In this document: positions 30,885-40,859 of the stretch, piece by piece | Layout of the letters: each line of letters starts with the position of its first letter | How positions within the stretch are numbered: the first letter of the stretch is position 1 | From: DATAEE01 sp963725145 | GTDB lineage: Bacteria > Acidobacteriota > Vicinamibacteria > Vicinamibacterales > 2-12-FULL-66-21 | Reading direction: 5' to 3' | Assembly (NCBI GenBank): GCA_963725145.1 | Contig: CAVRXL010000012.1 | Span: 1,550,001-1,614,000, forward strand | Length of the DNA stretch: 64,000 nucleotides | Position numbers and translations under genes: made by a program | Notes under the pieces: generated by a model | Seen by the model: the letters and a program-made list of their open reading frames with translations, nothing else | What the model was told of the DNA's origin: nothing | Databases searched by the model: none

Positions 30885-31441
30885 AAGTCCGCAGGGACTG
30901 GGGACTAGGGACTCGGGACTCGGGGGTCACGTCGCGGGCGCGATCGTTTGCGAAGTCCCTAGTTCCTAGTCCCTTGTCCCTACAGAAGGGCTACACCTTC
31001 ATCGAGCTGCTGGTCGTCGCGACGATCCTGCTGATCCTCGCGTCGGCGGCGATGCCGCTGACGCGCGTGACGGTCCAGCGGACGAAAGAGGCCGAGCTGC
31101 GCCGCGTCCTGCGCGAGATGCGGACGGCAATCGACAAGTTCAAGGATGCCGTGGACACCGGGCTCATCTCGAACCTGGACGTGCGCGCCGGCAGCGAAGG
31201 CTATCCGCCGGATCTCGAGACGCTCGTCGAAGGCGTGACGGTCGCCAACGACGCCTCGGGGCGCAAACTGAAGTTCCTCCGGCGGGTTCCGATCGATCCG
31301 TTGACGGGGGAGGCGGAGTGGGGGATGCGCGCGTACCAGGATCGGCCGGACTCGACCTCCTGGGGCGGCCAGAACGTGTACGACGTCTATTCGCTTGCGC
31401 AGGGAAACGGGCTGGACGGCACGAAGTATCGGGATTGGTAG
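30881..31441 (+). CDS. Type II/IV pseudopilin (GspG-like) with repeat-encoded leader
   Basis: Pseudopilin of 186 residues. The prepilin peptidase site and helix are in QKGYTFIELLVVATILLILASAAMPL (cleavage after KG, Glu at +5). GspG-like features follow: RRVLREMRTAIDKFKD, GYPPDLETLVEGV and RRVPIDPLTGEAEWGM. Starting at the ATG overlapping the upstream stop gives a 37-residue leader, longer than usual. Most of that leader is encoded by a pair of heptad repeat arrays. A TTG at 30974 would give a normal six-residue leader, but I see no ribosome-binding site for it. Confidence 0.88.
   Translation: MKVRRDWGLGTRDSGVTSRARSFAKSLVPSPLSLQKGYTFIELLVVATILLILASAAMPLTRVTVQRTKEAELRRVLREMRTAIDKFKDAVDTGLISNLDVRAGSEGYPPDLETLVEGVTVANDASGRKLKFLRRVPIDPLTGEAEWGMRAYQDRPDSTSWGGQNVYDVYSLAQGNGLDGTKYRDW
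30893..30981. repeat. Inverted heptad repeat pair inside the pseudopilin gene
   Basis: Four 7-bp units NGGGACT at 30893-30920 face four inverted units (AGTCCCT, AGTTCCT, AGTCCCT, TGTCCCT) at 30954-30981, with a 33-bp spacer. The arrays lie between the ATG of the pseudopilin and the codons of its mature N-terminus. Because 7 is not a multiple of 3, gain or loss of a single unit would shift the frame. Confidence 0.88.
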
Positions 31442-31443
31442 TT

Positions 31444-31836
31444 ATGAAGATCAAACAAGCGCGCGGATGGACGCTCGTCGAGCTCCTGATCGTGATCTCG
31501 CTGATCTCGGTCCTGGCGACTATCGGCCTGGCGAGCTATCGCAACTCGGTGACGGCGTCCAAAGAAGCGGTTCTGAAGATGGACCTCTTTCGCATGCGGG
31601 ACGCCATCGACCAGTACTACGCGGACAAAGGCGAGTACCCGGCGACGCTCGACGCGCTCGTGGGCGAAGGCTACCTTCGGAAGCTCCCTGAAGATCCCTT
31701 CACGCGCGCGGCCGACTGGCAGACGCTTCCGGCCGAGCCCAACGCGGCCAAACCCACCGCCGAGCCTGGCGTGTACGACGTCAAGAGCAGCTCACAGGAC
31801 ACGGCCCTCGACGGATCCCGCTACGCGGACTGGTAG
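31444..31836 (+). CDS. Type II/IV pseudopilin (GspG-like)
   Basis: Pseudopilin of 130 residues with a normal short leader: MKIKQARG, then WTLVELLIVISLISVLATIGLASY (Glu at +5, Trp at +1). The globular part has LFRMRDAIDQYYADKGEYPATLDALV, LRKLPEDPFTRAADW and a C-terminal DTALDGSRYADW resembling that of its neighbour, so the two probably arose by duplication. It starts 2 bp after the preceding stop. It is the last gene of the operon before the convergent PKD lipoprotein. Confidence 0.92.
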   Translation: MKIKQARGWTLVELLIVISLISVLATIGLASYRNSVTASKEAVLKMDLFRMRDAIDQYYADKGEYPATLDALVGEGYLRKLPEDPFTRAADWQTLPAEPNAAKPTAEPGVYDVKSSSQDTALDGSRYADW

Positions 31837-31849
31837 GCTCCAGGATCGC

Positions 31850-32881
31850 TCAGGGCGGACACACACCGAAAAGCGGGACAACCAGCACGTCACGGATCGC
31901 GACCGCCTGTTCATCAGTCGTCGTGGTGACACGTACACGCGCGGTTCTGGCACCCGTGGTCTCGTAGGTGTGGACGATGGTGTCGGACGCGGTTGACGGT
32001 GGGTCGAAGCTCGTGTCCCCCTCGAAATCCCAATCATGTACGAGCGGTCTTCCGGTGCCGCCCGCCGATACTGCCCTGAAGGCGATCGGCTGCCCGAGTG
32101 TCACGCACGCCGGGGTCGCGTTCAGCTCGACGGTGAACGGCGTCACGGGGATCACCGTCACGACGGCGCTGGCAGTTCCGCTCACGCCCGCGGTCGACGA
32201 GTTGGCGCGCACCGTGACAATCTTTGACCCGATCGTGCTGAACAGCACGTTGCGCGGGTTTGGTCTCGCCAGCTGCTCGAAGGTCCCGTCGCCGTCTTCA
32301 TCCCAGTCATAAGAGGCCACCGGCCCCGCGCCGTTGATCAGCGTGGCGGTTGCGGTGAATGTGAAAGAGGTCGCGGTCGTCCCCGTCGTCGGCGCCGCCT
32401 CGAGCGTCACGCTGACGGCGGGCGCGGGGGGCCGTCCCGGCGATGGCACGGGGGACGGAGGTGGCGGCATCGGCGCTGGCGGGACAGGCGTGGGCACACC
32501 GCCCGGCGTCACCTCGACGCTTACGGCGCGCTCGACGACGATGCTTCCGCTGGTGGCACGGACAAGTGTGGACGTCGCGAGATACAACCGCTGCGTGAAC
32601 TGACCCGCGTCGTCGAGCTCATTGGGATCGACGGTCTCGCGCCCATTGATGACGAGCACGAGCCGCACGGCGTCCGGCGCGACACGCATTCCAGCGTCGG
32701 TGGTCGCGCGCAGGTCGATGGTGACAGGGCCGGGGTTGGGCAGCCGATCAGGCGTGACGCTCAGAGTGAGTGAGCGAACCGGGCCGAACTGGTCAGCAGG
32801 CTGAGTGGGCGAATCGCTGCACGCGACGCCGACGACGACCGCGAGCAGTCCGACGCCGCTGACGATTTTGTTAGCCGCCAT
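31850..32881 (-). CDS. PKD-domain lipoprotein
   Basis: Exported lipoprotein of about 343 residues. The signal MAANKIVSGVGLLAVVVGVACS has Cys21 as the lipidation site. An N-terminal beta domain (about 25-125) is followed by a Pro-rich linker (about 127-160) and two PKD-type domains: about 165-250 with SYDWDEDGDGTFEQ, and about 255-340 with HDWDFEGDTSFDPPSTASDTIVHTYET. Probably displayed at the surface or in the periplasm for protein or glycan contacts. The ATG chosen starts the lipoprotein signal and has a GGAG upstream. It converges with the pseudopilin gene. Confidence 0.82.
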   Translation of the reverse strand: MAANKIVSGVGLLAVVVGVACSDSPTQPADQFGPVRSLTLSVTPDRLPNPGPVTIDLRATTDAGMRVAPDAVRLVLVINGRETVDPNELDDAGQFTQRLYLATSTLVRATSGSIVVERAVSVEVTPGGVPTPVPPAPMPPPPSPVPSPGRPPAPAVSVTLEAAPTTGTTATSFTFTATATLINGAGPVASYDWDEDGDGTFEQLARPNPRNVLFSTIGSKIVTVRANSSTAGVSGTASAVVTVIPVTPFTVELNATPACVTLGQPIAFRAVSAGGTGRPLVHDWDFEGDTSFDPPSTASDTIVHTYETTGARTARVRVTTTTDEQAVAIRDVLVVPLFGVCPP

Positions 32882-32969
32882 GGCCCGCTCCGCTTCATAG
32901 GGAGGAAGCCATGCTAGCACTTGAAGCAGCGGCGCGGACAGTCCACGATCCCCAGGGCGATCGGGTGGG

Positions 32970-34262
32970 TTAAGGGATGACGTTCACGGACGTCTGACCT
33001 TGACCCTGAGGTCCGGCTGCCTGGGTGACAGTGACCCTGATCACTTTCGTCCCCGTCGGCAGGCCGTAGGTCTTCGTGACCTGATTGCCGGTCGTGCTTG
33101 CCAATGTGCCGTCGCCGAAATCCCAGTCGTAACGGAGAATCGTCGAAACCGCACCAGAAACGGTTGCCGTCAGCGTGATCTGTGTGCCGACATTTGGTGA
33201 GTTATTGCTTGAAGTGATCACCACTCCCGGCGGCTGCGCCGGGAGGATAGTGACCGCCGTCGAAACTGATTCCTGATCGCCTGTCGATTGCGTCGCAGTG
33301 GCGGTGACTTCGAACGTCCCTGAGCTAGTGTAGGTGTGCTGAATCGTCGTCGATCCCGAGAGCGCGCCGAGGTTCTGCTGGGCGCCGTCCCCGAAATTGA
33401 TCCGCACGTTGGTGATGTTAGCCGTCGCGGCGACCGCGATCGTGAAGGTCGCTGGCAGCCCTTCTGAAGGCGGAGTCGCCGGCCCCGTGAGCGTCAGCCC
33501 GCTGCGCGGACGCAAACTAATCGTGATCTTGCCTTCCGCCGAGCCAGACCTCGCCGTGACGTCCGCGCTCGCATTCGCCTGCAGCGTCGCGAGCGCAACG
33601 CCGTTGTTGTCCGTGTTCGCCGTGGTCGGTGTGATGTTGCCTGACGTCGTGCTGAACGTGACCGGCGCCCCCGTGACCGCGGAACCGTCCGTGTCCTCGA
33701 CTCGCGCGGAAATCTGACTCGTACCGCCGACCGCCGGAAGCTGCGCCGGGGTGGCCGAGAGAATGACCCTCGACGACGCGGCGGATCCGACCCTGATGAC
33801 CAACTCCGCGGATCGTGCGCCGCCCGAGAAAGCGACGATGCGGGCGGTACCGGATGCACCTGACGACACGAGGCTCACGCTCGCCTGACCGTTGTGCGTA
33901 CGCGCCTCGGCAGGCTCCAGACGGCCGAGCGTCGTCGTAAAGGTGATGACAGTGCCGTTGTGGACCGGTGTGCCCGTCCCGGGCACTCCCGGCGATGGGG
34001 CGGCGGGGGTCGTCGGCGCCCCTGGCGTGCCAGGTGTCGTGGGCGGCTGCGTTGTGGGAGCCGCGGCACCTGCTTCGATGGCAGTCGCCGTAATTTGGAC
34101 CGACCCGTTCAGCGGCAGAACCAGGCTGTTCGAGAACAGCGAAATGACGGTTCCTTGCGGCGCCAGGAGCGGGAGCTTGTCGCAAGAGCCGCTTGCGATA
34201 ACCCCGAACGCCGCGGCGGCGGCAAGTGCCAGACGGGCGCGGCGGCCTGCTTGTGCTACCAT
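32970..34262 (-). CDS. Ig-like / PKD-domain lipoprotein
   Basis: Exported protein of about 430 residues with a lipoprotein-like signal (LALAAAAAFGVIASGSC). Domains in order: a Big-like domain interrupted by a Pro/Thr/Gly linker (about 30-150), an invasin-type Big_1 domain (about 155-245; VEDTDGSAVTGAPVTFSTTSGNIT...), and two PKD domains (VRINFGDGAQQ... and LRYDWDFGDGTLAS...). ATG 34262 has AAGAG upstream. An ATG at 34289 would overlap the divergent pseudopilin start. The role is unknown; adhesion is the usual guess for this architecture. Confidence 0.78.
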   Translation of the reverse strand: MVAQAGRRARLALAAAAAFGVIASGSCDKLPLLAPQGTVISLFSNSLVLPLNGSVQITATAIEAGAAAPTTQPPTTPGTPGAPTTPAAPSPGVPGTGTPVHNGTVITFTTTLGRLEPAEARTHNGQASVSLVSSGASGTARIVAFSGGARSAELVIRVGSAASSRVILSATPAQLPAVGGTSQISARVEDTDGSAVTGAPVTFSTTSGNITPTTANTDNNGVALATLQANASADVTARSGSAEGKITISLRPRSGLTLTGPATPPSEGLPATFTIAVAATANITNVRINFGDGAQQNLGALSGSTTIQHTYTSSGTFEVTATATQSTGDQESVSTAVTILPAQPPGVVITSSNNSPNVGTQITLTATVSGAVSTILRYDWDFGDGTLASTTGNQVTKTYGLPTGTKVIRVTVTQAAGPQGQGQTSVNVIP

Positions 34263-34287
34263 GGATACTCTTAAGATATTACGGTCC

Positions 34288-35082
34288 ATGTACTTACGAG
34301 GTCAAGCATCGAGAGCGGCTACCTGCGAAAAGCCGGGAAATTCCGCCGGTTACGCCATGGCCGCGCTCCTCGTCGCGATCGCGGTGATGACCGTCCTGCT
34401 CTCGGTCGCCATGCCGGTCTGGCGGCACGAAATGCAGCGCGAGCGCGAGGCCGAGCTCGTGTTTCGGGGCGAGCAATACGTCCGGGCCATCGATCTGTTC
34501 CAGAGGAAGTACGCCGGTGCGCTGCCGCCGACCATCGACCTCCTCGTCACAGAGCGCTTCCTTCGGAAGAAATACAAAGACCCGATGACGGAGGACGGCG
34601 AGTTCCGAATCGTCGCGGCCGGCGCACAGCAGCAGCCGGGAGCGCCCCAGCAGGGCCAACAGGGGAGAGACGGCACCAGGCCTGGTCAGCAGCCTCCGCT
34701 GAGAGCGACCGTGCCGCCACCCATGCCGTCGCTCGGGCAGCAGGGCCGGCCGGGCCAGCCGCAGGGCGGCGTTGGTGCGGGCATCATCGGCGTCGCCAGC
34801 AAGAGCAAGGAAAAGTCTATTCGGCTCTACAAGGGCCGGAACAAATACGAAGAGTGGCAGTTCATCTTTGCCAGCGTCGGCGCTCGTCCAGGGATGCCAG
34901 GCCAGCCAGGGTTGCCGGGCCGGCCGGGCCAGCCGAACCAGCCAGGGATGAGGCCCGGGTTTCCGCGACCCGGGATGCCCGGCCAACCGGGCCGGCCAGG
35001 GCCCGGAGATCCGCTTCGACGCCCGGGCACCGACCGTCCGACCATCAGGCCGGGCGGCTCCAATCCTCGTCCTCCGGGTTAG
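34288..35082 (+). CDS. Pseudopilin-like protein with collagen-like Gly/Pro C-terminus
   Basis: 264 residues. A long leader ends at NSAG, followed by the hydrophobic helix YAMAALLVAIAVMTVLLSVA and MPVWRHEMQREREAELVFRGEQYVRAIDLFQRKY, a GspG/H-like start. The usual Glu at +5 is absent (Ala instead). The second half is low complexity: Gln/Gly/Pro-rich (about 120-175), a short hydrophilic core with YKGRNKYEEWQFIF, then repeated GMPGQPGLPGRPGQP-type triplets to the end. It may be a minor pseudopilin. It diverges from the Ig-like lipoprotein gene, and the two nominal starts share a CATG. Confidence 0.78.
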   Translation: MYLRGQASRAATCEKPGNSAGYAMAALLVAIAVMTVLLSVAMPVWRHEMQREREAELVFRGEQYVRAIDLFQRKYAGALPPTIDLLVTERFLRKKYKDPMTEDGEFRIVAAGAQQQPGAPQQGQQGRDGTRPGQQPPLRATVPPPMPSLGQQGRPGQPQGGVGAGIIGVASKSKEKSIRLYKGRNKYEEWQFIFASVGARPGMPGQPGLPGRPGQPNQPGMRPGFPRPGMPGQPGRPGPGDPLRRPGTDRPTIRPGGSNPRPPG

Positions 35083-35128
35083 CCCCATCATTCCTTCTTA
35101 GGACGGGGAGCCACGCCTTGCGGTCGGC

Positions 35129-36937
<1,809 letters not shown>

Positions 36938-36938
36938 G

Positions 36939-37991
36939 TCACCTCAGCGCATCCACAATCGCGTCGTGAATCGCCGGCCGCAGCTGTTTCAGCCTGCCGT
37001 TTTCGCGAGTGGGATGGACGCGGTTCGTCAGCAGCGCCACGTAGAGATCCTGATCAGGGTCGATCCACAGTGACGTCCCCGTGAATCCGGTGTGTCCGAT
37101 TGCGCTCGCGGACAGTCGGCGCCCGCAGGAGGAAGTCGGCAGCATCGTATCCCATCCGAGCGCGCGCGAGCTGCCTGGAATCTCGTCCCGCCTTCGCGCG
37201 AACGCCGCCATTGTCGCGCGGCGCCCGAGCGGGGAGTCTCCGCCGAACGTGTCGAGGACCAGCCTGGCGAAGCTGCCGACGGCGCCGGCCGTGCCGAACA
37301 GCCCCGCGTGCCCGGCCGCGCCGCCGAGCGCCCACGTGTTCTCGTCGTGGACTTCGGCCACGAGCAGCCGTCCTCGCCAGCGATCGACTTCGGTCGGCGC
37401 GACCCGCGCCCGCCAGGCCTTGGGCGGACGAAACTCGAGCGGTTCGGGCGAGACGAGAGCGCCGACCTCGCTGAATTGATCGGCCAGCGACGCGCCGCCG
37501 AGGTCCTCCAGGAGGAACCCGAGCAGCATGAACCCGAGGTCGCTGTAGATCGACTGAGACCGCGGAGCATACTCGAGCGCGAGCTGGCAGATGGCAGGCT
37601 CGAACTCCGCTCTCCCCGTGTGGTCGGTGAAGAAGGGTAGATAGGCCGTCAGGCCACCGCAATGCGACAGGAGGTCCCGGATCGTGACCATTTCCCGGTC
37701 GGCGCCGCGCCACGATCCGAAACGCGCGGCGATCGGCTCGTCGAGATCGAGGCTGCGGCGATCGACCGCCTGCATGAGGAGCGTCGCGGTCGCCAGGACC
37801 TTGGTCAGCGAGGCCAGATCGAAGATCGTAGATATCTCGACCGCCGCCGAACCGGCGTCGTAGGTCAGCGTCCCGAACGCCTCACGCCATAGAACGCCGC
37901 CGCGCCGGCCCACTTCGATTGAGGCTGCGGGATAGGCCCGGTCGCGGACGCCGCCGTCGACGAGCGCGCGCGCGGCATCGAACGTCGTCAT
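36939..37991 (-). CDS. Serine beta-lactamase-fold hydrolase (class C / AmiE-like)
   Basis: Cytoplasmic-looking serine hydrolase of 350 residues; I see no signal peptide. The catalytic motif SxxK is Ser61-Leu-Thr-Lys64 (FDLASLTKVLA). Tyr149 is in the second motif YSD, and the third motif is HTG (GHTGFTG). Location within amino-sugar salvage genes suggests a muropeptide hydrolase rather than an antibiotic resistance enzyme. The B. subtilis murein-recycling operon has a beta-lactamase-fold amidase (AmiE/YbbE) in a similar setting. Its ATG overlaps the upstream SSS stop (ATGA). Confidence 0.87.
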   Translation of the reverse strand: MTTFDAARALVDGGVRDRAYPAASIEVGRRGGVLWREAFGTLTYDAGSAAVEISTIFDLASLTKVLATATLLMQAVDRRSLDLDEPIAARFGSWRGADREMVTIRDLLSHCGGLTAYLPFFTDHTGRAEFEPAICQLALEYAPRSQSIYSDLGFMLLGFLLEDLGGASLADQFSEVGALVSPEPLEFRPPKAWRARVAPTEVDRWRGRLLVAEVHDENTWALGGAAGHAGLFGTAGAVGSFARLVLDTFGGDSPLGRRATMAAFARRRDEIPGSSRALGWDTMLPTSSCGRRLSASAIGHTGFTGTSLWIDPDQDLYVALLTNRVHPTRENGRLKQLRPAIHDAIVDALR

Positions 37992-38494
37992 CGTCTGACG
38001 ACCGCCTGGGCGAGCAACGCCACGAGCGACGTCGCCGCGACGCCGACGAACGCGAACCACGTCCACGCGACGGCTTGCGTCCACCAGACCACCGTCACTG
38101 TCGCGATGCCTGCGATGAGACCTGCGAGCATCGACGTTGTGGTCACGCGAGGCGCGAGCACGCCGATGAGAAAGGCGCCAAGGACGGGGCCGGCCGCGAG
38201 CGACAGGACGGACAGGCCGGCATCGAGCACCGACCGGATCCAGCGCGCGCCCAGCGCCACGGCAATCTGCAGCACGCCCCACCCAATCGTGGCGATCTTC
38301 GAGACGCGCATCAACGTCGCCTCGTCGGCGTCCGTCCTCACGTACTTGACGTAGAAGTCGTTCACCGTCGTCGCCGCGAGCGCGTTGATGGAGGGGGAGA
38401 GCGCCGCGGCGATAATCGCGGCCACGATGAAGCCGGCCGCGCCGTGCGAGAGCTCGTTCACGACGAACAGCGGAAGGATCTCATCGTTCGACAC
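37988..38494 (-). CDS. SSS symporter, C-terminal part (frameshifted)
   Basis: C-terminal 168 residues of the sodium:solute symporter whose N-terminal part ends near 38481. It has four to five membrane helices and the SSS motif GFIVAAIIAAALSPSINALAATTVNDFY. Upstream in this frame the sequence reads sensibly as YAFYQTTPLPRPLVSNDE, joining the first part if one extra T near 38538 is removed. Its stop overlaps the beta-lactamase-fold gene start. Confidence 0.75.
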   Translation of the reverse strand: MSNDEILPLFVVNELSHGAAGFIVAAIIAAALSPSINALAATTVNDFYVKYVRTDADEATLMRVSKIATIGWGVLQIAVALGARWIRSVLDAGLSVLSLAAGPVLGAFLIGVLAPRVTTTSMLAGLIAGIATVTVVWWTQAVAWTWFAFVGVAATSLVALLAQAVVRR

Positions 38495-39410
38495 GAGCGG
38501 GCGCGGCAGCGGCGTCGTCTGATAGAAGGCGTAAGAGCATCACGCCGATCAGCAGGAACAGCGTGAACTGCGCGAAGACGATGAAGCCGCTCAACACCAG
38601 GCCGACCGACGCGTCGCGCGAGCTCCTCGCCGACAGCAGACGCTGGACGAGAAACTGGTCGGTTCCATGTGTCGCCAGCGTCAGCGCCACGCCTCCGAAC
38701 AACCCCGCCCAGAACGTGTACACCCGGGTCGCGTCCAGCGCGAAGTCCCACATGCGGAACTTCCCGGCCGCGGTGCCGGCGGCCACGACCGTGTCCCACC
38801 CGCCCGGGAGCCGCCCGAGTATCCCGAAGAACACCACGAGTGCGCCCGCGACGTAGACGAACATCTGCACGACGTCGGTCCAGATCACGGCCGCCGCGCC
38901 GCCGCGCACCGTGTAGATGATCATGGCGGAGCCGATCAGGACGATCGTCCACGGGACCGGTACCTGCGTGACGACGGAGATCACGAGCGCCGTCGCAAAC
39001 AGCCGGACGCCGTCGGCGAGCGTCCGCGTCACGACGAAGATGACCGCGGCGATGTTCTTGACCGGCGCGCCGAAGCGGCGCTGCAGGAGCTCGTAGGACG
39101 TGTACAACTCGCCCCGGAAGTAGGCCGGAATGAACAGCACGCTGATCAGGATGCGTCCGATGATGTAGCCGAGAGCGAGCTGAAGGAACCGGAAATCGCC
39201 GGCGTACGCGCCGGCCGGGACGCCGATGAAGCTCAGCGTGCTCGTCTCGGTGGCGACGATCGTGAAACAGATGCCCCACCAGGGGATCGTCCGGCCGGTC
39301 AGGAAATAGTCGCGAGTGGTTCGCTGGAAGCGCGCAAACCAGGAGCCGAAGATGGTGATCGCCGTCAGGTACCCGGCGATCACCAGGTAGTCGGCCCAGC
39401 TGAGGACCAT
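38481..39410 (-). CDS. SSS symporter, N-terminal part (frameshifted)
   Basis: N-terminal 309 residues of a sodium:solute symporter: SWADYLVIAGYLTAITIFGSWF, YFLTGRTIPWWGICFTIVATETSTLSFIG and THGTDQFLVQRLLSARSSRDA, typical SSS motifs, with about eight helices. After FLLIGVMLL the frame leaves the family pattern (RLLSDDAAAAPARVER) and stops. The remaining helices are in the +1 frame, so one base appears inserted near 38538. Whole length would be about 475 residues. Upstream lies a 128-bp GC-rich hairpin region, then the glycosidase gene on the same strand. Confidence 0.8.
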   Translation of the reverse strand: MVLSWADYLVIAGYLTAITIFGSWFARFQRTTRDYFLTGRTIPWWGICFTIVATETSTLSFIGVPAGAYAGDFRFLQLALGYIIGRILISVLFIPAYFRGELYTSYELLQRRFGAPVKNIAAVIFVVTRTLADGVRLFATALVISVVTQVPVPWTIVLIGSAMIIYTVRGGAAAVIWTDVVQMFVYVAGALVVFFGILGRLPGGWDTVVAAGTAAGKFRMWDFALDATRVYTFWAGLFGGVALTLATHGTDQFLVQRLLSARSSRDASVGLVLSGFIVFAQFTLFLLIGVMLLRLLSDDAAAAPARVER

Positions 39411-39420
39411 CTAACTTAAA

Positions 39421-39515
39421 CCGGGGGGCTTCGCCCCGCCGGACCCCCCAACGCCGTCGCTCGCGGGGACCCCAATGCCCCGCTCCGCTCCGGCGGGGCG
39501 CGCCTGTGGCGCGCC
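39421..39515. terminator. Three GC-rich hairpins between glycosidase and SSS genes
   Basis: Three stem-loops in succession: GGGG-GCTTCG-CCCC (39423-39438), GCCCCGC...GCGGGGC (39477-39499) and GGCGCGCC-TGT-GGCGCGCC (39497-39515). A CCGGGGGG run can also pair with CCCCCC at 39444. The interval 39411-39538 holds no gene. These could attenuate transcription from the glycosidase gene into the symporter genes, or be a dispersed repeat. There is no T-tract for a classical terminator. Confidence 0.4.
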
Positions 39516-39538
39516 TGGAGCGAGGTCAGGGTCGTCGC

Positions 39539-40849
39539 TCAGCGGGTGCCGCCGCCGGCTGCGGCCGAGAGGCCGAACGCGCCGCGGCCGACCGTCGCCA
39601 GATAGTCGCGCGCGGCGGGAGGGGCAATCAGGCTGTCGTACGAAAAAAGCGCAATTCCCGCCGCACCGGCGCGACGCGCCGCGGCGATGTGCTCGAGCGT
39701 CTGCGCGGGCGTCAGGCGGTACGAGCCGATGCCGGCCCAGACCGAGCTTGCTCCGGCCGCCGCTCGAGCCGCCACAACCTGAGCCGTGAACAACGCGGTG
39801 TCCTGCGTGTACGCCATCGGGCACACGGCGTCCAGCAGCCGGCCGTCGATCCACGCGCGCCAGTCCTGCAGCCGGAGCGCCGTCGCTTCCTCCGCGTCCG
39901 GCGCAACCGCGGCCGAGAGCTCGATCGAGGGCCGCTCTCGCTTCACGGCCGCCCGGATGCGCGTCACGAGCGCCGACAGGCGAGCCGTCCGGAATTTCCG
40001 CCACTCGTCCTGGAGCGCATCAGGCCAGGCGAACAGGTCGATGGCCGCACGCGCGTCGATCGTTCGACGTGCGGCGTCGTTCAAGGTCGGTGAGATGTGT
40101 CTCCGGAATTCGGCGATCGCGTATCGGCTGTAGTCGAACGTCTCGTTCGGGTACCGGATGTAGTCGAGGTGGAGCCCGTCGAGGTCGTAGCGACGCGCCA
40201 GGTGCGTGACGATCGAGATGACGTGATCGGCGGCCGCAGGAATGATCGGAGAGGAGTACAGGCCTTCGACCGCCCCCGTCTGGGCGCGCGTCCAGCGTGA
40301 GATTGCCCCCGCATACGCCGGGTTGTTCGGTTCGAAAGCCGCAAGCTGGGGCGCCAGCTCGCGCGGCACCATGAGCCATTCGGGATGGCGGTAAAGAAGG
40401 TGACTTCGCTCGGAAGGCAGCTCGACCGCGCTTCCGACGATATTGACGTTCACCCACGCGTGCACGCGCAGGCCGGCGCGCCGCGCCGACTCGATCACCT
40501 CAGCGAGCGGGTCGAACGCCGCGCCAGCCTGAGCCAGCTCGGCGGCGCGGGGCTCTGGTCCGCCGGCATAGTAGGCGTCACCGCGGCCGCGGACCTGCAC
40601 CAGGATCGTGTTGAAGCCGTGATCGTGCGCGGCGCGCACCATCTCGGCAATCGCACGCTGCGTCGTCAGAGATGCTCTGGTGACCCACAGCGCGCGGACC
40701 TCATGGCTGAGCGGAGGCGCTTCGGGCGCTTCGGAGGGAGCTCTACCGATCAGGGGCGCGACGCTGCTGACAAAACTGAGGGCGAGCGCCAGAGCGATCC
40801 CGGGCGCGCGCGCGACCGGCGCGCCGAGTCCGGCGCCGGGACGAGTCAT
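39539..40849 (-). CDS. GHL10-like family glycoside hydrolase (YngK/DUF187-like), exported
   Basis: Predicted TIM-barrel glycosidase of about 436 residues with an N-terminal signal (ALALALSFVSSVAPLIG, about 18-34). Family motifs: EVRALWVTRASL at the barrel start, FNTILVQVRGRGDAYY, GLRVHAWVNVNIV, YDLDGLHLDYIRYPNETFDYSRY (acidic residue at the strand end) and DAVCPMAYTQDT. GHL10 proteins are thought to act on cell-wall or exopolysaccharide glycans. I chose ATG 40849 over 40858 because the predicted transcription start lies between them. It diverges from the MurK-like kinase gene, 109 bp between starts. Confidence 0.83.
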   Translation of the reverse strand: MTRPGAGLGAPVARAPGIALALALSFVSSVAPLIGRAPSEAPEAPPLSHEVRALWVTRASLTTQRAIAEMVRAAHDHGFNTILVQVRGRGDAYYAGGPEPRAAELAQAGAAFDPLAEVIESARRAGLRVHAWVNVNIVGSAVELPSERSHLLYRHPEWLMVPRELAPQLAAFEPNNPAYAGAISRWTRAQTGAVEGLYSSPIIPAAADHVISIVTHLARRYDLDGLHLDYIRYPNETFDYSRYAIAEFRRHISPTLNDAARRTIDARAAIDLFAWPDALQDEWRKFRTARLSALVTRIRAAVKRERPSIELSAAVAPDAEEATALRLQDWRAWIDGRLLDAVCPMAYTQDTALFTAQVVAARAAAGASSVWAGIGSYRLTPAQTLEHIAAARRAGAAGIALFSYDSLIAPPAARDYLATVGRGAFGLSAAAGGGTR

Positions 40850-40859
40850 AAAGTCCATA

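Noticed and set aside
36939..37991. Beta-lactamase-fold protein as an antibiotic resistance gene
   Set aside because: No signal peptide, the second motif is YSD rather than YxN, and neighbours are amino-sugar uptake genes, so a muropeptide hydrolase is more likely.
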